A stretch of DNA of 38,897 nt from Candidatus Roizmanbacteria bacterium GW2011_GWC1_37_12. Lineage in GTDB: Bacteria > Patescibacteriota > Microgenomatia > UBA1406 > GWC2-37-13. The notes beneath the pieces are model-generated. The model was not told where the DNA came from. It saw nothing but the letters and a program-made list of their open reading frames with translations, and searched no databases. The translations under genes were made by a program, and so were the position numbers. The stretch covers positions 1-38,897 of the forward strand of contig LBST01000013.1 of the NCBI GenBank assembly GCA_000991135.1, in the 5' to 3' direction. Shown here one piece after another: positions 29,139 through 37,268 of the stretch; positions within the stretch are counted from its first letter, which is position 1, and each line of letters starts with the position of its first letter.

Positions 29139-29312
29139 TTAATCTAACTTTTTTACCTCTTTATGCTGTGTATGTTTCTTACACTTTCGACAATATTTTT
29201 TTAATTTAAGTCCTGTCGTGGTGTTGATTTTATTTTTCTCAACCACATAATTTTGACTTTTACAAACTTCGCAAACCAATCCTATTAGTATCCTTGAACC
29301 TTTTTTAGCCAT
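29139..29312 (-). CDS. rpmG: 50S ribosomal protein L33
   Basis: A 57-residue gene read from the gap between secY and the adk fusion. The translation starts [20 protein letters not shown], then [12 protein letters not shown] and [18 protein letters not shown], a full match to L33. Cys14, Cys17, Cys41 and Cys44 are all present, so this is the zinc-binding form. The position is unusual: rpmG is normally near rpmB, secE or alone. It starts 6 nt after secY and ends 5 nt before adk, so it belongs to the operon. Confidence 0.96.
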   Translation of the reverse strand: MAKKGSRILIGLVCEVCKSQNYVVEKNKINTTTGLKLKKYCRKCKKHTQHKEVKKLD

Positions 29313-29318
29313 AATATT

Positions 29319-30605
29319 CTAATTTATAAATTTATCATAACTTTTCATTACCATCTGGGCTTCAACTGTCTTAAAAGTTTCCAATATCACCGAAACGACG
29401 ATCAAAATTCCAGTACCACCGATTACTAAGTTAGTCAGGCCCGTAAACTTTGACACCAAAACAGGCATGACGGCAATTATTCCTAGAAAAATTGCTCCAA
29501 CGCTAGTGATTTTATAAAGAATTTTTTCAAGATACTGTTTTGTCGCCATTCCTGGACGGATCCCTGGAATAAACCCGCCGTGTTTTTGAATTTCGTCGGC
29601 GATTTTTTGCGGATTAAAAACAACTACCGTATAAAAATAAGTAAAACCGATGACCAAAATAAAATAGAAGAAATTATAAAAAAATCCTGCTGGAGAGAAA
29701 AAACCCACTAGAAATCTTCCGATTGAGGCTAAAGAAGAATTCTGGACATTGGTAAGGAAATTACCAATCAACTGCGGAAAAAGAACAAAAGAGACAGCGA
29801 AGATAATCGGAATTACTCCGGCCTGATTCAATTTTAAAGGCAAAAAATTTGAGGCGCCCTGATAAAGACGATTGCCCTTGATCCTTTTGGCATAATAGAC
29901 TGGAATCTTTCTAACTGCCTCATTGATAAAAACTATCGAAGCAATGACAAAAATTGCTAAAGCAATAAAAGCCAAAATATTGAAAATTGTCTCCGGTGTA
30001 AAAACTGTAGCAGTTTTGGTTAAAACAACAGGAAGTCGTCCAACGATGCCGGCAAAGATTAGAATTGAAATGCCGTTGCCGACTCCAAATTCGGAGATCA
30101 ACTCACCAAACCAAACAAGAATAAAAGTGCCGACTACCATTGTCAAGACAAAGGAAAAAAACTCCAAGGGCGTTAGGCTGGAGATGATTTTTTGGTTTTT
30201 CAAAAGGACAAAAATGCCAATCGATTGAACAATTGTTAAAGGTAAAGTCAATAATCTGGTGTATTGGTTAATTTTGTGTCGACCATATTCTCCTTCTTTT
30301 GATAGCTGTTCTAAGGCCGGAAACATTACTGTTAACAGTTGAAGAACTATAGAAGCGTTTATATAAGGATTTAGTCCTAAGGCCATCACGGAAAAATTAA
30401 TCAATGTTCCTCCGGAAAAAATATCTAAAAGCGATAAAAACTGGTTGGTGGCAAAAAGAGCTTTTAATTTCGTCAGATCGATTGCTGGAACCGGCATGAA
30501 AGCAAATAATCGGAATGCCAAGAAAATAAACAAAGTAAAAAGAACTTTCTTTTTTAATTCCGGATCTTTAAAAAGAAGGTTAATTTTTTCTAGGATTTTT
30601 TTCAT
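29319..30605 (-). CDS. secY: Preprotein translocase subunit SecY
   Basis: The channel subunit of the Sec translocon, 428 residues and about ten membrane helices. Diagnostic stretches include [36 protein letters not shown] (helix 2 and plug), [32 protein letters not shown] and the C-terminal [20 protein letters not shown], the SecA/ribosome-contacting loop. The ATG at 30605 lies inside the rplO coding end, a 26-nt overlap. The order rplO-secY is canonical. Confidence 0.97.
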   Translation of the reverse strand: MKKILEKINLLFKDPELKKKVLFTLFIFLAFRLFAFMPVPAIDLTKLKALFATNQFLSLLDIFSGGTLINFSVMALGLNPYINASIVLQLLTVMFPALEQLSKEGEYGRHKINQYTRLLTLPLTIVQSIGIFVLLKNQKIISSLTPLEFFSFVLTMVVGTFILVWFGELISEFGVGNGISILIFAGIVGRLPVVLTKTATVFTPETIFNILAFIALAIFVIASIVFINEAVRKIPVYYAKRIKGNRLYQGASNFLPLKLNQAGVIPIIFAVSFVLFPQLIGNFLTNVQNSSLASIGRFLVGFFSPAGFFYNFFYFILVIGFTYFYTVVVFNPQKIADEIQKHGGFIPGIRPGMATKQYLEKILYKITSVGAIFLGIIAVMPVLVSKFTGLTNLVIGGTGILIVVSVILETFKTVEAQMVMKSYDKFIN

Positions 30606-30852
30606 AGAATTTGCTTTTTTTTAATTTATAGTTCACTATTGATTTATTTTTTCCCTTACCGCGAAGAAGGGGGAAACGCTTGACCATTCTCCCTTGTCCA
30701 CCTTCAAAATGAAGAGGAATGCTCTCTCTAGCTTTTTGATGGCGAGTCGTTCCTCGACCGGATTTGGAACCCTTTCCACTTCCCAAACCGCGTCCCAGTC
30801 TCTTTTTTTTGAATTTTACGGTTTTTGGTAAATTAGATAAAAAATCAGTCAT
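30580..30852 (-). CDS. rplO: 50S ribosomal protein L15, C-terminal half missing
   Basis: Only 90 residues compared with about 145. The N-terminal half is normal: [35 protein letters not shown] and [20 protein letters not shown], the glycine-rich tail that threads into 23S rRNA. After residue 70 only 20 unconserved basic residues remain; the globular domain that binds the rRNA surface is gone. The stop lies 26 nt inside secY, so no space exists for lost codons: this is a deletion, not a frameshift. The start follows rpsE by 1 nt with no L30 gene in between. Confidence 0.92.
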   Translation of the reverse strand: MTDFLSNLPKTVKFKKKRLGRGLGSGKGSKSGRGTTRHQKARESIPLHFEGGQGRMVKRFPLLRGKGKNKSIVNYKLKKSKFYEKNPRKN

Positions 30853-30853
30853 A

Positions 30854-31309
30854 TCACCATTGTCTAAACATTTGTAATGCTTTCATTATTGCATAAGTAT
30901 TGACTACTTGATTTCGGGAACCAATGATTTTTCCTGAGGCGTTTTCCACACCGGCTAGATCTAATATCACTCGAGCGACGCTACCTACTTTCAAGCCTGT
31001 TCCCTCGGGAGCTGGCTTGAGAAGAATCTTTGACGCCTTATACTTTAACATAACTTGATGGGGCAAGGTTTTATTTTTAATAGGAACGGCAATTAAATGT
31101 TTTTTTGCATAAGTAATTGCTTTTTGAATCGCCGGCGGTACTTCCTGACCTCTCCCCAAACCTATACCTACTTTTCCCTTTTTATCACCAACAACAACTA
31201 ATGCTGAAAAAGTGACATAATTTCCTCCAGTAATTTTTTTAGAAACTCGCCTTATCAAAAGTACTTTCTCTTCTATTCCTCCTTCGTTTTGTTTTCTTTG
31301 CTGTCTCAT
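30854..31309 (-). CDS. rpsE: 30S ribosomal protein S5
   Basis: A 151-residue S5, short of the 165 norm. The N-terminal dsRNA-binding domain has EEKVLLIRRVSKKITGGNYVTFSALVVVGDKKGKVGIGLGRGQEVPPAIQKA, and the C-terminal domain has PAPEGTGLKVGSVARVILDLAGVENASGKIIGSRNQVNVV-like residues ending in QVVNTYAIMKAL. The usual basic N-terminal extension is reduced to about 12 residues. It lies 1 nt after rplR and is followed directly by rplO. Confidence 0.96.
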   Translation of the reverse strand: MRQQRKQNEGGIEEKVLLIRRVSKKITGGNYVTFSALVVVGDKKGKVGIGLGRGQEVPPAIQKAITYAKKHLIAVPIKNKTLPHQVMLKYKASKILLKPAPEGTGLKVGSVARVILDLAGVENASGKIIGSRNQVVNTYAIMKALQMFRQW

Positions 31310-31310
31310 A

Positions 31311-31655
31311 TTAAACTTTAATTCCTCCTTCCCTCAATCCCTCGGCCAGTGCCTTTACTCTTCCTTTATAAATGTAAATATTTCTATCAAAAACTACTTC
31401 GTCGATTTTTTTTTCTTTGAGGATTTTGGCTAATTGTAATCCTACTTCTTTGGCCTGACCGACCTTATTAGATTTAGCCAATTTTTGGCTTGAAAAAGAA
31501 AGGAGAGTCGTCTGTTTTTCATCATCGATTGCTTGTGCGTAAATATATCGATTTGATCTAAAAACAGAAATTCGAGGGCGTTTATCATTCCCTTTAATCC
31601 TCGTACTCACCCTTCTTTTTTTTCTTATTTTTTTGTTTAAGTTTATTTTCATCAT
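31311..31655 (-). CDS. rplR: 50S ribosomal protein L18
   Basis: A 114-residue L18, the 5S rRNA-binding protein. The basic N terminus (KIRKKRRVSTRIKG) and the blocks RPRISVFRSNRYIYAQAIDD, VGLQLAKILKEKKIDEVVFDRN and YKGRVKALAEGLREGG are diagnostic. Two ATG codons open the gene (MMKINL), either of which may be used. It is 5 nt after rplF and 1 nt before rpsE. Confidence 0.96.
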   Translation of the reverse strand: MMKINLNKKIRKKRRVSTRIKGNDKRPRISVFRSNRYIYAQAIDDEKQTTLLSFSSQKLAKSNKVGQAKEVGLQLAKILKEKKIDEVVFDRNIYIYKGRVKALAEGLREGGIKV

Positions 31656-31660
31656 GGTCT

Positions 31661-32218
31661 TTATGCGGCCGCGGCACCGGCGGCTTTGACTTTCTTGCCG
31701 GGCTTAATTCTTAATTTTTCCCCCTCGTATTGAATTCCTTTACCTTTGTAAACATCGGGTTTTTTTAGGATTTTAATTTGATAAGCAACTTGACCAACTA
31801 ATTGTTTATCTGATCCCAAGACAACTGCTTTATTATTTCCTTCTACTTGAAACTTTATGCCAGGTACTTTTTTGAAAATCACTGGATGAGAATATCCAAT
31901 CTTAAAAACTAAATCATCTTTATCCAATTTAACCGTGTAACCTGTGCCAACAATCTTTAATCTTTTTTCCCAAAGTTTTTGCACACCCAAGACAGCATTA
32001 TTAATCAGCTGACGATAAAGACCATGAATTGACTTGGTCTTTTTTTCTTCATTAGATCTTTTAACTGATAAGCCGTTTTCTTTTTTAATAAACTCAAGCT
32101 TATTGGGAATTCCAATTACTATTTCACCTTGAGATCCTTTAACAGTAACATTGTCCTTATCAAGGATAATGTTAACGCCTTGGGGAATTTCGATAATTTT
32201 TTCGCCTATCTTTGACAT
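31661..32218 (-). CDS. rplF: 50S ribosomal protein L6
   Basis: A 185-residue L6 with its two repeated domains: IEIPQGVNIILDKDNVTVKGSQGEI at the N terminus and, in the second half, LGSDKQLVGQVAYQIKILKKPDVYKGKGIQYEGEKLRIKPGKK, the signature block. The C terminus carries an added AAGAAAA tail encoded by very GC-rich codons, out of keeping with the gene. L6 sits near the GTPase centre of the 50S. It follows rpsH by 16 nt. Confidence 0.96.
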   Translation of the reverse strand: MSKIGEKIIEIPQGVNIILDKDNVTVKGSQGEIVIGIPNKLEFIKKENGLSVKRSNEEKKTKSIHGLYRQLINNAVLGVQKLWEKRLKIVGTGYTVKLDKDDLVFKIGYSHPVIFKKVPGIKFQVEGNNKAVVLGSDKQLVGQVAYQIKILKKPDVYKGKGIQYEGEKLRIKPGKKVKAAGAAAA

Positions 32219-32234
32219 AGTTCGACTTTATTCA

Positions 32235-32621
32235 CTACCAAATACTAAATAGTAACTCTCCGCCCAATTTTTGGTTTTTAGCCTCTTTGTCAGTAATAAT
32301 CCCTTTTGAAGTTGAAATTAGAGAAAAACCGTAACCGCTCAAAACAGGTTTTAAATCACGATAAGAAACATAATGACGACTTCCGGGACGCGAATAAATC
32401 CTAACATCCGAAAGAACAGGTTGTTTATTTTTATATAAAAGCTCTATCTTGATTTTTTGTGGCTGATCACCTTCGATTTTATAGCTTTTTATAATCTTGA
32501 GAGAAATAAGTTTCATAAGAATTTTCTCTCTCATTCGACTATAAGGAGATTCTATTATCTCCTTTCTGGCCATATAGCCGTTTTTAAGTCTGATTATAAG
32601 ATCAATTGCTGGGTTTCCCAT
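32235..32621 (-). CDS. rpsH: 30S ribosomal protein S8
   Basis: A 128-residue S8. I use ATG 32621 (MGNPAIDLIIRLKNGYMAR), which matches the family start; the frame is open from TTG 32645 inside rpsS. Conserved blocks: ESPYSRMREKILMKL, SRPGSRHYVSYRDLKPVLSGYGFSLISTSKGIITDKEA and the C-terminal KLGGELLFSIW. S8 binds 16S helix 21 and in E. coli also regulates the spc operon; no such site is evident here. It follows the displaced rpsS by 7 nt. Confidence 0.96.
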   Translation of the reverse strand: MGNPAIDLIIRLKNGYMARKEIIESPYSRMREKILMKLISLKIIKSYKIEGDQPQKIKIELLYKNKQPVLSDVRIYSRPGSRHYVSYRDLKPVLSGYGFSLISTSKGIITDKEAKNQKLGGELLFSIW

Positions 32622-32628
32622 AGTTTTA

Positions 32629-32913
32629 TTAGGTGGCTTCGACAACTTTCTTGGTTACCTTTCCATGACTTCTAAAGGTTCTTGTCGGAGCAAACTCTCC
32701 GAGCCGATGACCAACCATCGACTCCGAAACAAAAATTTCAATAAACTTTCTCCCATTATGGACTGCCAAATTATGACCGACAAATTCCGGGGCAATCTGT
32801 GAATCCCGAGACCAAGTCTTGATCGACTTGTTGTCATTAGATTCTTTTTGCTTCATAATTTTTTTAAAGAGTTTTTCGTCTATGTATGGGCCTTTTTTTA
32901 GTGATCGTGACAT
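32629..32913 (-). CDS. rpsS: 30S ribosomal protein S19, displaced to between S14 and S8
   Basis: A 94-residue S19 of normal length and sequence: [42 protein letters not shown] and [19 protein letters not shown] use ATG 32913; the frame is open from 32940 but the nine extra residues are not family residues. The normal place of rpsS is between rplB and rplV; here those two genes are separated by only 2 nt and rpsS lies after rpsN. Reading direction and spacing (20 nt after rpsN, 7 nt before rpsH) keep it in the operon. Confidence 0.97.
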   Translation of the reverse strand: MSRSLKKGPYIDEKLFKKIMKQKESNDNKSIKTWSRDSQIAPEFVGHNLAVHNGRKFIEIFVSESMVGHRLGEFAPTRTFRSHGKVTKKVVEAT

Positions 32914-32933
32914 ATAGTTTTTACAATTATTAA

Positions 32934-33119
32934 TTACCAAGACATTTTTTTTACCCCAGGAATTTCACCTTCCAACGCTTTTTCCCTAAAACAAATTCTG
33001 CACATTCCAAATCGACGCATATAACCTCTGGCTCGACCGCAAAAAGGACAACGATTGCGGTATCGAATCGAATACTTTTGTTTTTTTCTAAATTTTACTT
33101 CATCCGACGTTTTTGCCAT
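32934..33119 (-). CDS. rpsN: 30S ribosomal protein S14, zinc-binding (type Z)
   Basis: A 61-residue S14 of the short zinc type. Cys24-Pro-Phe-Cys27 and Cys40-Arg-Ile-Cys43 form the zinc ribbon; [26 protein letters not shown] and the end GVKKMSW are the family signature. It follows rplE by 2 nt. In the usual order it would be followed by rpsH; here rpsS intervenes. Confidence 0.97.
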   Translation of the reverse strand: MAKTSDEVKFRKKQKYSIRYRNRCPFCGRARGYMRRFGMCRICFREKALEGEIPGVKKMSW

Positions 33120-33121
33120 AT

Positions 33122-33658
33122 TTATTTTTTAAATGGAATTCCCAACAACTCAAAAAGCTTCTTCCCTCTTTCGTGACTCTTGGCATTAGTAACAATCGTA
33201 ACCTCCAAGCCTCTTATTTTATCAATTTTATCAAACTCTATCTCGGGAAAAATTGTCTGTTCGCTAAAACCGATGTTTAAGTTGCCGTTCTGATCAATAC
33301 TATTTTGAGAAATGCCGCGAAAGTCTCTAAGTCTAGGAATAATAACTTTTATAAGTTTCTCTAAAAAACTCTCCATTTTTCTGCCGCGAAGGGTGACTTT
33401 GACTCCGATCGGGGTCCCTTTTCTAAGTTTAAAAGCCGAAACAGAAATTCTGGCTTTTGTAATTACTGGATTCTGACCTGTAATTATCGCTAAATGTTCT
33501 TTTATCTTATCTAATACTCCTTTACTAGCTATTGCTTCTCCGGCGCCAACGTTGACGACAATCTTGAGAATTTTAGGAACAGCCATAATATTGGATATTT
33601 TAAGATCAGTCATTAATTTTTTCTTAACCTCCTGATTATAATAATCTTTTAAATTCAT
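33122..33658 (-). CDS. rplE: 50S ribosomal protein L5
   Basis: A 178-residue L5 of standard length. [37 protein letters not shown] at the start, [34 protein letters not shown] in the middle and [32 protein letters not shown] at the end are diagnostic. L5 binds 5S rRNA and the P-site tRNA. It lies 2 nt after rplX. Confidence 0.97.
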   Translation of the reverse strand: MNLKDYYNQEVKKKLMTDLKISNIMAVPKILKIVVNVGAGEAIASKGVLDKIKEHLAIITGQNPVITKARISVSAFKLRKGTPIGVKVTLRGRKMESFLEKLIKVIIPRLRDFRGISQNSIDQNGNLNIGFSEQTIFPEIEFDKIDKIRGLEVTIVTNAKSHERGKKLFELLGIPFKK

Positions 33659-33660
33659 AG

Positions 33661-33966
33661 TTATATTTTGCTGTCACACTTCTTACATACTCTAAGTTTT
33701 TTATTCTTTTCTATCTTAAACCCAACTCTTGTTGCCTTCCCGCATTTTGGGCAGATCAGCATTACTTTGGAAGCGTCAAGTGGACGAGGCACATCAACAA
33801 TACCTCCTTGAGGCATTTTTTCATTTTTTTTGACGTGGCGTTTATAGACATTGATATTAGATATCAAAATCTTATTGGATTTTTTATAGACTTTTTCCAC
33901 TTTCCCTTCCCTACCTTTATCTTTACCCGCCATCACTCTAATTTTGTCTCCTTTTTTAATCTTCAT
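33661..33966 (-). CDS. rplX: 50S ribosomal protein L24
   Basis: A 101-residue L24. The KOW motif is in IKKGDKIRVMAGKDKGREGKVEKV, followed by NVYKRHVKKNEKMPQGGIVDVPRPLDASKVMLICPKCGKATRVG. The C-terminal part has two CxxC pairs (CPKCG and CKKCD), so a zinc ribbon is likely, as in many bacterial L24. L24 is an early assembly protein of the 50S. It follows rplN by 5 nt. Confidence 0.97.
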   Translation of the reverse strand: MKIKKGDKIRVMAGKDKGREGKVEKVYKKSNKILISNINVYKRHVKKNEKMPQGGIVDVPRPLDASKVMLICPKCGKATRVGFKIEKNKKLRVCKKCDSKI

Positions 33967-33971
33967 ATTTT

Positions 33972-34346
33972 TTAATATATTTCCTCCGCCAAACTCGCTA
34001 TTTTATTAAATCCATTTTCTTTGATTTCTTTGGCAATCGGACCAAAAATTCTTGTTCCCTTTGGATCTTTAATATCGGGGCCAGCCAAGATAACACAGGC
34101 ATTGTCGTCAAATCTAATATAACTGCCGTCTTTTCTTCTTTTTTCCTTCTTGGTTCTGACAATAACCGCCTGTAAGACTTCGCCTTCTTTAACGGCCGCA
34201 TAAGGAATTGCCTCCATTACAGTAATGTTGATTATTTCTCCTAAATAAGCGTAGTGGCGATTTCCCTTTTTGGCCATGCCGATCATCGAGACTTTTTTAG
34301 CCCCGGTGTTATCAGCGACGTTTAAAACTGTTCTTAGTTGTAACAT
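33972..34346 (-). CDS. rplN: 50S ribosomal protein L14
   Basis: A 124-residue L14 of standard size. MLQLRTVLNVADNTGAKKVSMIGM (usual form MIQxxTxLxVADNSGAKxxxCI), VKEGEVLQAVIVRTKKEKRRKDGSYIRFDDNACVIL and PKGTRIFGPIAKEIKENGFNKIASLAEEIY are diagnostic. The protein lies at the subunit interface and binds the silencing factor RsfS in other bacteria. It lies 1 nt after rpsQ. Confidence 0.97.
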   Translation of the reverse strand: MLQLRTVLNVADNTGAKKVSMIGMAKKGNRHYAYLGEIINITVMEAIPYAAVKEGEVLQAVIVRTKKEKRRKDGSYIRFDDNACVILAGPDIKDPKGTRIFGPIAKEIKENGFNKIASLAEEIY

Positions 34347-34347
34347 A

Positions 34348-34584
34348 TTAGCTTTTTAACTTTTCAACAACAATAAAATGCTTATCTTTCGATATCGGCT
34401 TGGTTTCACTAATTTTAACGACATCTCCCACTCCTAGTTCCAAATTTTCATTATGAGCTTTATATTTTTTATGGCGGATGATTACTTTTCCATACCTTGA
34501 GTGGGTGAATTTTCTTTCTACTTTGACGACTACTGTTTTTTGCATCTTTGTCGATATAATTTCTCCAATCAGTGTTTTTTTCAT
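34348..34584 (-). CDS. rpsQ: 30S ribosomal protein S17
   Basis: A 78-residue S17. It reads KTLIGEIISTKMQKTVVVKVERKFTHSRYGKVIIRHKKYKAHNE, then LGVGDVVKISETKPISKDKHFIVVEKL, matching the OB-fold family through its whole length. It binds 16S helices 7 and 11 early in assembly. Its ATG overlaps the rpmC stop by 4 nt. Confidence 0.97.
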   Translation of the reverse strand: MKKTLIGEIISTKMQKTVVVKVERKFTHSRYGKVIIRHKKYKAHNENLELGVGDVVKISETKPISKDKHFIVVEKLKS

Positions 34585-34787
34585 AGTTTCTCTGTTTCTT
34601 TTTTCTCTGTCAAAATTGTTAATAAAACTGCTAATTGTTTTCTTTTTTTTATTAAAATATTAGTGTCTTTGGCTGGCGTTCCTTTTTGGACTAACCTTAG
34701 CTTGGTTATTTCTTCCTCTAATCCTGTAATTTCTTTTGTCAATTCCTTGACTGTTTTTTCGCGATACTGTTTGGTTAGTTTTCTCAT
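34581..34787 (-). CDS. rpmC: 50S ribosomal protein L29
   Basis: A 68-residue, two-helix L29. LTKEITGLEEEITKLRLVQKGTPAKDTNILIKKRKQLAVLLTILTEK follows the family pattern (L..L..EL..LR.Q.A.G....p..ir..rr.IAR..TvL.E). L29 sits at the polypeptide exit, where trigger factor and SRP dock in relatives. 4-nt overlaps join it to rplP and rpsQ. Confidence 0.93.
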   Translation of the reverse strand: MRKLTKQYREKTVKELTKEITGLEEEITKLRLVQKGTPAKDTNILIKKRKQLAVLLTILTEKKETEKL

Positions 34788-35194
34788 AATCCTTTTGTAA
34801 TAATTTTTGTCTTAACAGAAAGTTTAGAGGAAACATTTTTTAACACCTTGATACTTTCTTGACTGCTTAATCCATCTATCTCAAATAAAACTTTTCCTGG
34901 GACAACCGAAGCGACGAAATAAGCGACGTCCCCCTTGCCGGCACCCATAGTTACTTCCGGAGGTTTTTTAGTAAACGGTTTGTCAGGAAAAATTCTTATC
35001 CAAAATTTGCCGTACTTTCTGGTCGCTCTTGCAAAAACAACTCTCGTCGCTTCAATTTCCTTATCTTTGATCCAACCGGTGGCGGTTGATTTCAAACCAT
35101 AACCGCCAAAGTTTAATTTATCTCCCTTTGTCGCCAGTCTTCTCCAAGTCCCTCTAAACTGTTTTCGATATTTTTGTCTTTTTGGTGCTAACAT
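34784..35194 (-). CDS. rplP: 50S ribosomal protein L16
   Basis: A 136-residue L16 of normal length. LAPKRQKYRKQFRGTWRRLATKGDKLNFGGYGLKS, EATRVVFARATRKYGKFWIRIFPDKPFTKKPPEVTMGAGKGDVAYFVASVVPGKVLFEIDG are the family blocks. It helps shape the peptidyl transferase and A-site region. It starts 1 nt after rpsC and overlaps rpmC by 4 nt. Confidence 0.97.
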   Translation of the reverse strand: MLAPKRQKYRKQFRGTWRRLATKGDKLNFGGYGLKSTATGWIKDKEIEATRVVFARATRKYGKFWIRIFPDKPFTKKPPEVTMGAGKGDVAYFVASVVPGKVLFEIDGLSSQESIKVLKNVSSKLSVKTKIITKGL

Positions 35195-35195
35195 A

Positions 35196-35834
35196 TTATT
35201 TGCATATCCAGACTTTCACCCCTATATAACCTGACTTTGTCAGGGCCGGATAACGGGCAAAATCAACTTCTTCTCGTATGGTCGAGTTAGGAATTGTTCC
35301 TTGAAAATATTTTTCCCTTCGGGAAATTTCAGCCCCGGCAATTCTTCCTCCCAATTGTATTTTTACTCCCTTTCCTCCGGCTTCAGTTACACGATTCATA
35401 GCATTATGAACTACAGATCGATGAGGAAAATTTCTTACTAATTTTTCTGCAATCGACTGGCCAACAAAATAAGCATTCAAATATGGCTTCTTGACTGGTT
35501 CAATCTTGATATCGAGTTTTAGCTCTTTGTTTTTATCCAGTCCCTTGATATATTGACCAATATACTTTTTAATATCCTCCAGCCCTTTTCCACCCCGACC
35601 GATTATCATCCCTGGCTTAACAGAAAAAATAATCAGAGTGATTTTATTAATTGCTCTCTCAATGTCAATCTGGGTGACTGAAGCGAAAGCCAATTTATTC
35701 ATCAGGCTTTCTCTTATTTTGATATCAGATTGTAAATTGTCTCTATAGGCTCTTTTGTTGGAAAAAAACCAACGAGAACTCCAGTTATAAATGATTCCCA
35801 ATCTTAATCCTTTTGGATGTACTTTTTGTCCCAT
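35196..35834 (-). CDS. rpsC: 30S ribosomal protein S3
   Basis: A 212-residue S3. MGQKVHPKGLRLGIIYNWSSRWF opens it; the KH RNA-binding motif is SVKPGMIIGRGGKGLEDIKKYI; the C-terminal domain has GAEISRREKYFQGTIPNSTIREEVDFARYPALTKSGYIGVKVWI. The protein lies at the mRNA entry and has helicase activity with S4 and S5 in other bacteria. The ATG overlaps the rplV stop by 1 nt. The tail after VKVWI is nearly absent. Confidence 0.97.
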   Translation of the reverse strand: MGQKVHPKGLRLGIIYNWSSRWFFSNKRAYRDNLQSDIKIRESLMNKLAFASVTQIDIERAINKITLIIFSVKPGMIIGRGGKGLEDIKKYIGQYIKGLDKNKELKLDIKIEPVKKPYLNAYFVGQSIAEKLVRNFPHRSVVHNAMNRVTEAGGKGVKIQLGGRIAGAEISRREKYFQGTIPNSTIREEVDFARYPALTKSGYIGVKVWICK

Positions 35835-36223
35835 TATTTACTAGTTTTTTTAATTTGTAATTTCGATTTTGTCATTGATTTGTCATTTTCTGATTTAATA
35901 AGGACTATTTTAATATGGCTTCTCCTTTTTACAATTGGCTTTGGCGTTCCTCTTCCTCCTGGTCGGTATCTTTTTAATTTCCGTCCTTCTTCAATCGTAA
36001 AAACTCCAAATTTTAACAGATCGTCTTCTACTTTTAAAGACTGTTTGGCATTGCTTATGGCAGATTTTAAGGCTTGATAGAGAATTTTGGTGGCTTTTTG
36101 TTTTCCGTAAAAAAGATGATCGAGAGCTATTGCCGGACTCATTTTTTTTATTGATTCAATATAAAATCTAAGTTTCTTCGGCGACATGGCAATATTTTTT
36201 AAATAGGTCTTTGATTTTTCCAT
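35834..36223 (-). CDS. rplV: 50S ribosomal protein L22
   Basis: A 129-residue L22. TYLKNIAMSPKKLRFYIESIKKMSPAIALDHLFYGKQKATKILYQALKSAISNAKQ, and the exit-tunnel hairpin EGRKLKRYRPGGRGTPKPIVKRRSHIKIVL, are diagnostic. A basic tail of about 20 residues follows. The gene directly follows rplB by 2 nt: the rpsS gene usually found between them is elsewhere. Confidence 0.96.
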   Translation of the reverse strand: MEKSKTYLKNIAMSPKKLRFYIESIKKMSPAIALDHLFYGKQKATKILYQALKSAISNAKQSLKVEDDLLKFGVFTIEEGRKLKRYRPGGRGTPKPIVKRRSHIKIVLIKSENDKSMTKSKLQIKKTSK

Positions 36224-36225
36224 TT

Positions 36226-36978
36226 TTATTTTCTTCTTTTAATTACTAAGTGGCTATTCCAGGACTTTTTATTTCTTGTTCTTTTGCCGCGGGCTGGTTT
36301 TCCCCAAGGTGTTTTTGGATGCATTCCTTCACCGCTTCTGCCTTCTCCTCCTCCGTGAGGATGACTACGGGGGTTTTGGGCGGTGCCTCTAACCGTCGGC
36401 CTAATTCCCATCAAAATTTTTCTTCCGGCGCGACCAATCACTTCATCTTTGTGTTCTATATTTCCGACTTGACCGATAGTCGCCCAACAATCATTAAAAA
36501 ATCTCCTTATCTCACCCGACTGAAGTTTTAACTGTGTATATTTGTCTTCTTTGGCAACGACGACGGCTGTCGTCCCGGCGCTTCTTACCATCTGACCACC
36601 CTGACCAGGATAAATTTCTACATTATGTACCGAAACGCCAATCGGAACGTTTTTCAAAGGTATAGCATTACCTGTTTTGATGTCTGCCTTGACGCTGGCA
36701 ATCACTTTATCTCCTTCTTTTAGACCAACCGGTTGAATGATATATCTTAATTCGTTGTCTTTGTATTTAATTAAGGCGATTAAAGCGTTCCTATTTGGGT
36801 CCTTTTCAATTTTAACTACTTCCCCTTCTACGTCTTTTTTGTCCCTTTTAAAGTCAATCTGCCGATAATACCTTTTCTGTCGGCCGCCTTGATGACGCAC
36901 GGAAACCGACCCGGTATTGTCGCGCCCCGAATGCTTTTTAAGAATTTTAATCAAACTTTTTTCTGGTCTGTTTTTCAT
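36226..36978 (-). CDS. rplB: 50S ribosomal protein L2, N-terminal tail missing
   Basis: A 250-residue L2 against about 275 in most bacteria. It begins MKNRPEKSLIKILKKHSGRDNTGSVSVRHQGG, corresponding to about residue 25 of typical L2; the leading KKYKPTSPGRR segment is absent. The frame upstream reaches a stop within eight codons without a start codon, so the ATG at 36978 is real. The rest is normal, including the peptidyl transferase-region block MGIRPTVRGTAQNPRSHPHGGGEGRSGEGMHPKTPWGKPARG with the conserved His of the HPHGGG motif. Confidence 0.96.
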   Translation of the reverse strand: MKNRPEKSLIKILKKHSGRDNTGSVSVRHQGGRQKRYYRQIDFKRDKKDVEGEVVKIEKDPNRNALIALIKYKDNELRYIIQPVGLKEGDKVIASVKADIKTGNAIPLKNVPIGVSVHNVEIYPGQGGQMVRSAGTTAVVVAKEDKYTQLKLQSGEIRRFFNDCWATIGQVGNIEHKDEVIGRAGRKILMGIRPTVRGTAQNPRSHPHGGGEGRSGEGMHPKTPWGKPARGKRTRNKKSWNSHLVIKRRK

Positions 36979-36980
36979 AG

Positions 36981-37268
36981 TTAGGTTTGAGGAAAAAGAT
37001 CAATCTTCCCCTCTTTTAATTTAACAAAAGCAATCTTTTTGTCTGATAGTTTCATCGTAGTCATTCTTCGTCCGGCTCTTTTCGATTTTCCTTTTCTTAA
37101 CATGACTCTCACATCGTCAACTTTAACTTTATAGATTTTCTCTATTACTTCCTTTATTTGAAACTTATTGGCTTTTAGATTGACTTCAAACATATAAACC
37201 TGTTTTTTGACTAAATTAGTAGCCTTTTCTGTCAAAACCGGGGCGACGATAATATTATTTATTTTCAT
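36981..37268 (-). CDS. rplW: 50S ribosomal protein L23
   Basis: A 95-residue L23. IIVAPVLTEKATNLVKKQVYMFEVNLKANKFQIKEVIEKIYKVKVDDVRVMLRKGKSKRAGR follows the family pattern from the I.rP..TEKs motif to the K.V..V.T...G..kr loop. It forms a docking site at the tunnel exit. It overlaps rplD by 14 nt and ends 2 nt before rplB. Confidence 0.96.
   Translation of the reverse strand: MKINNIIVAPVLTEKATNLVKKQVYMFEVNLKANKFQIKEVIEKIYKVKVDDVRVMLRKGKSKRAGRRMTTMKLSDKKIAFVKLKEGKIDLFPQT

Noticed and set aside
30580-30605. Frameshift as explanation of the short L15
   Set aside because: secY begins 26 nt before the rplO stop, so the missing domain could not fit in any frame.
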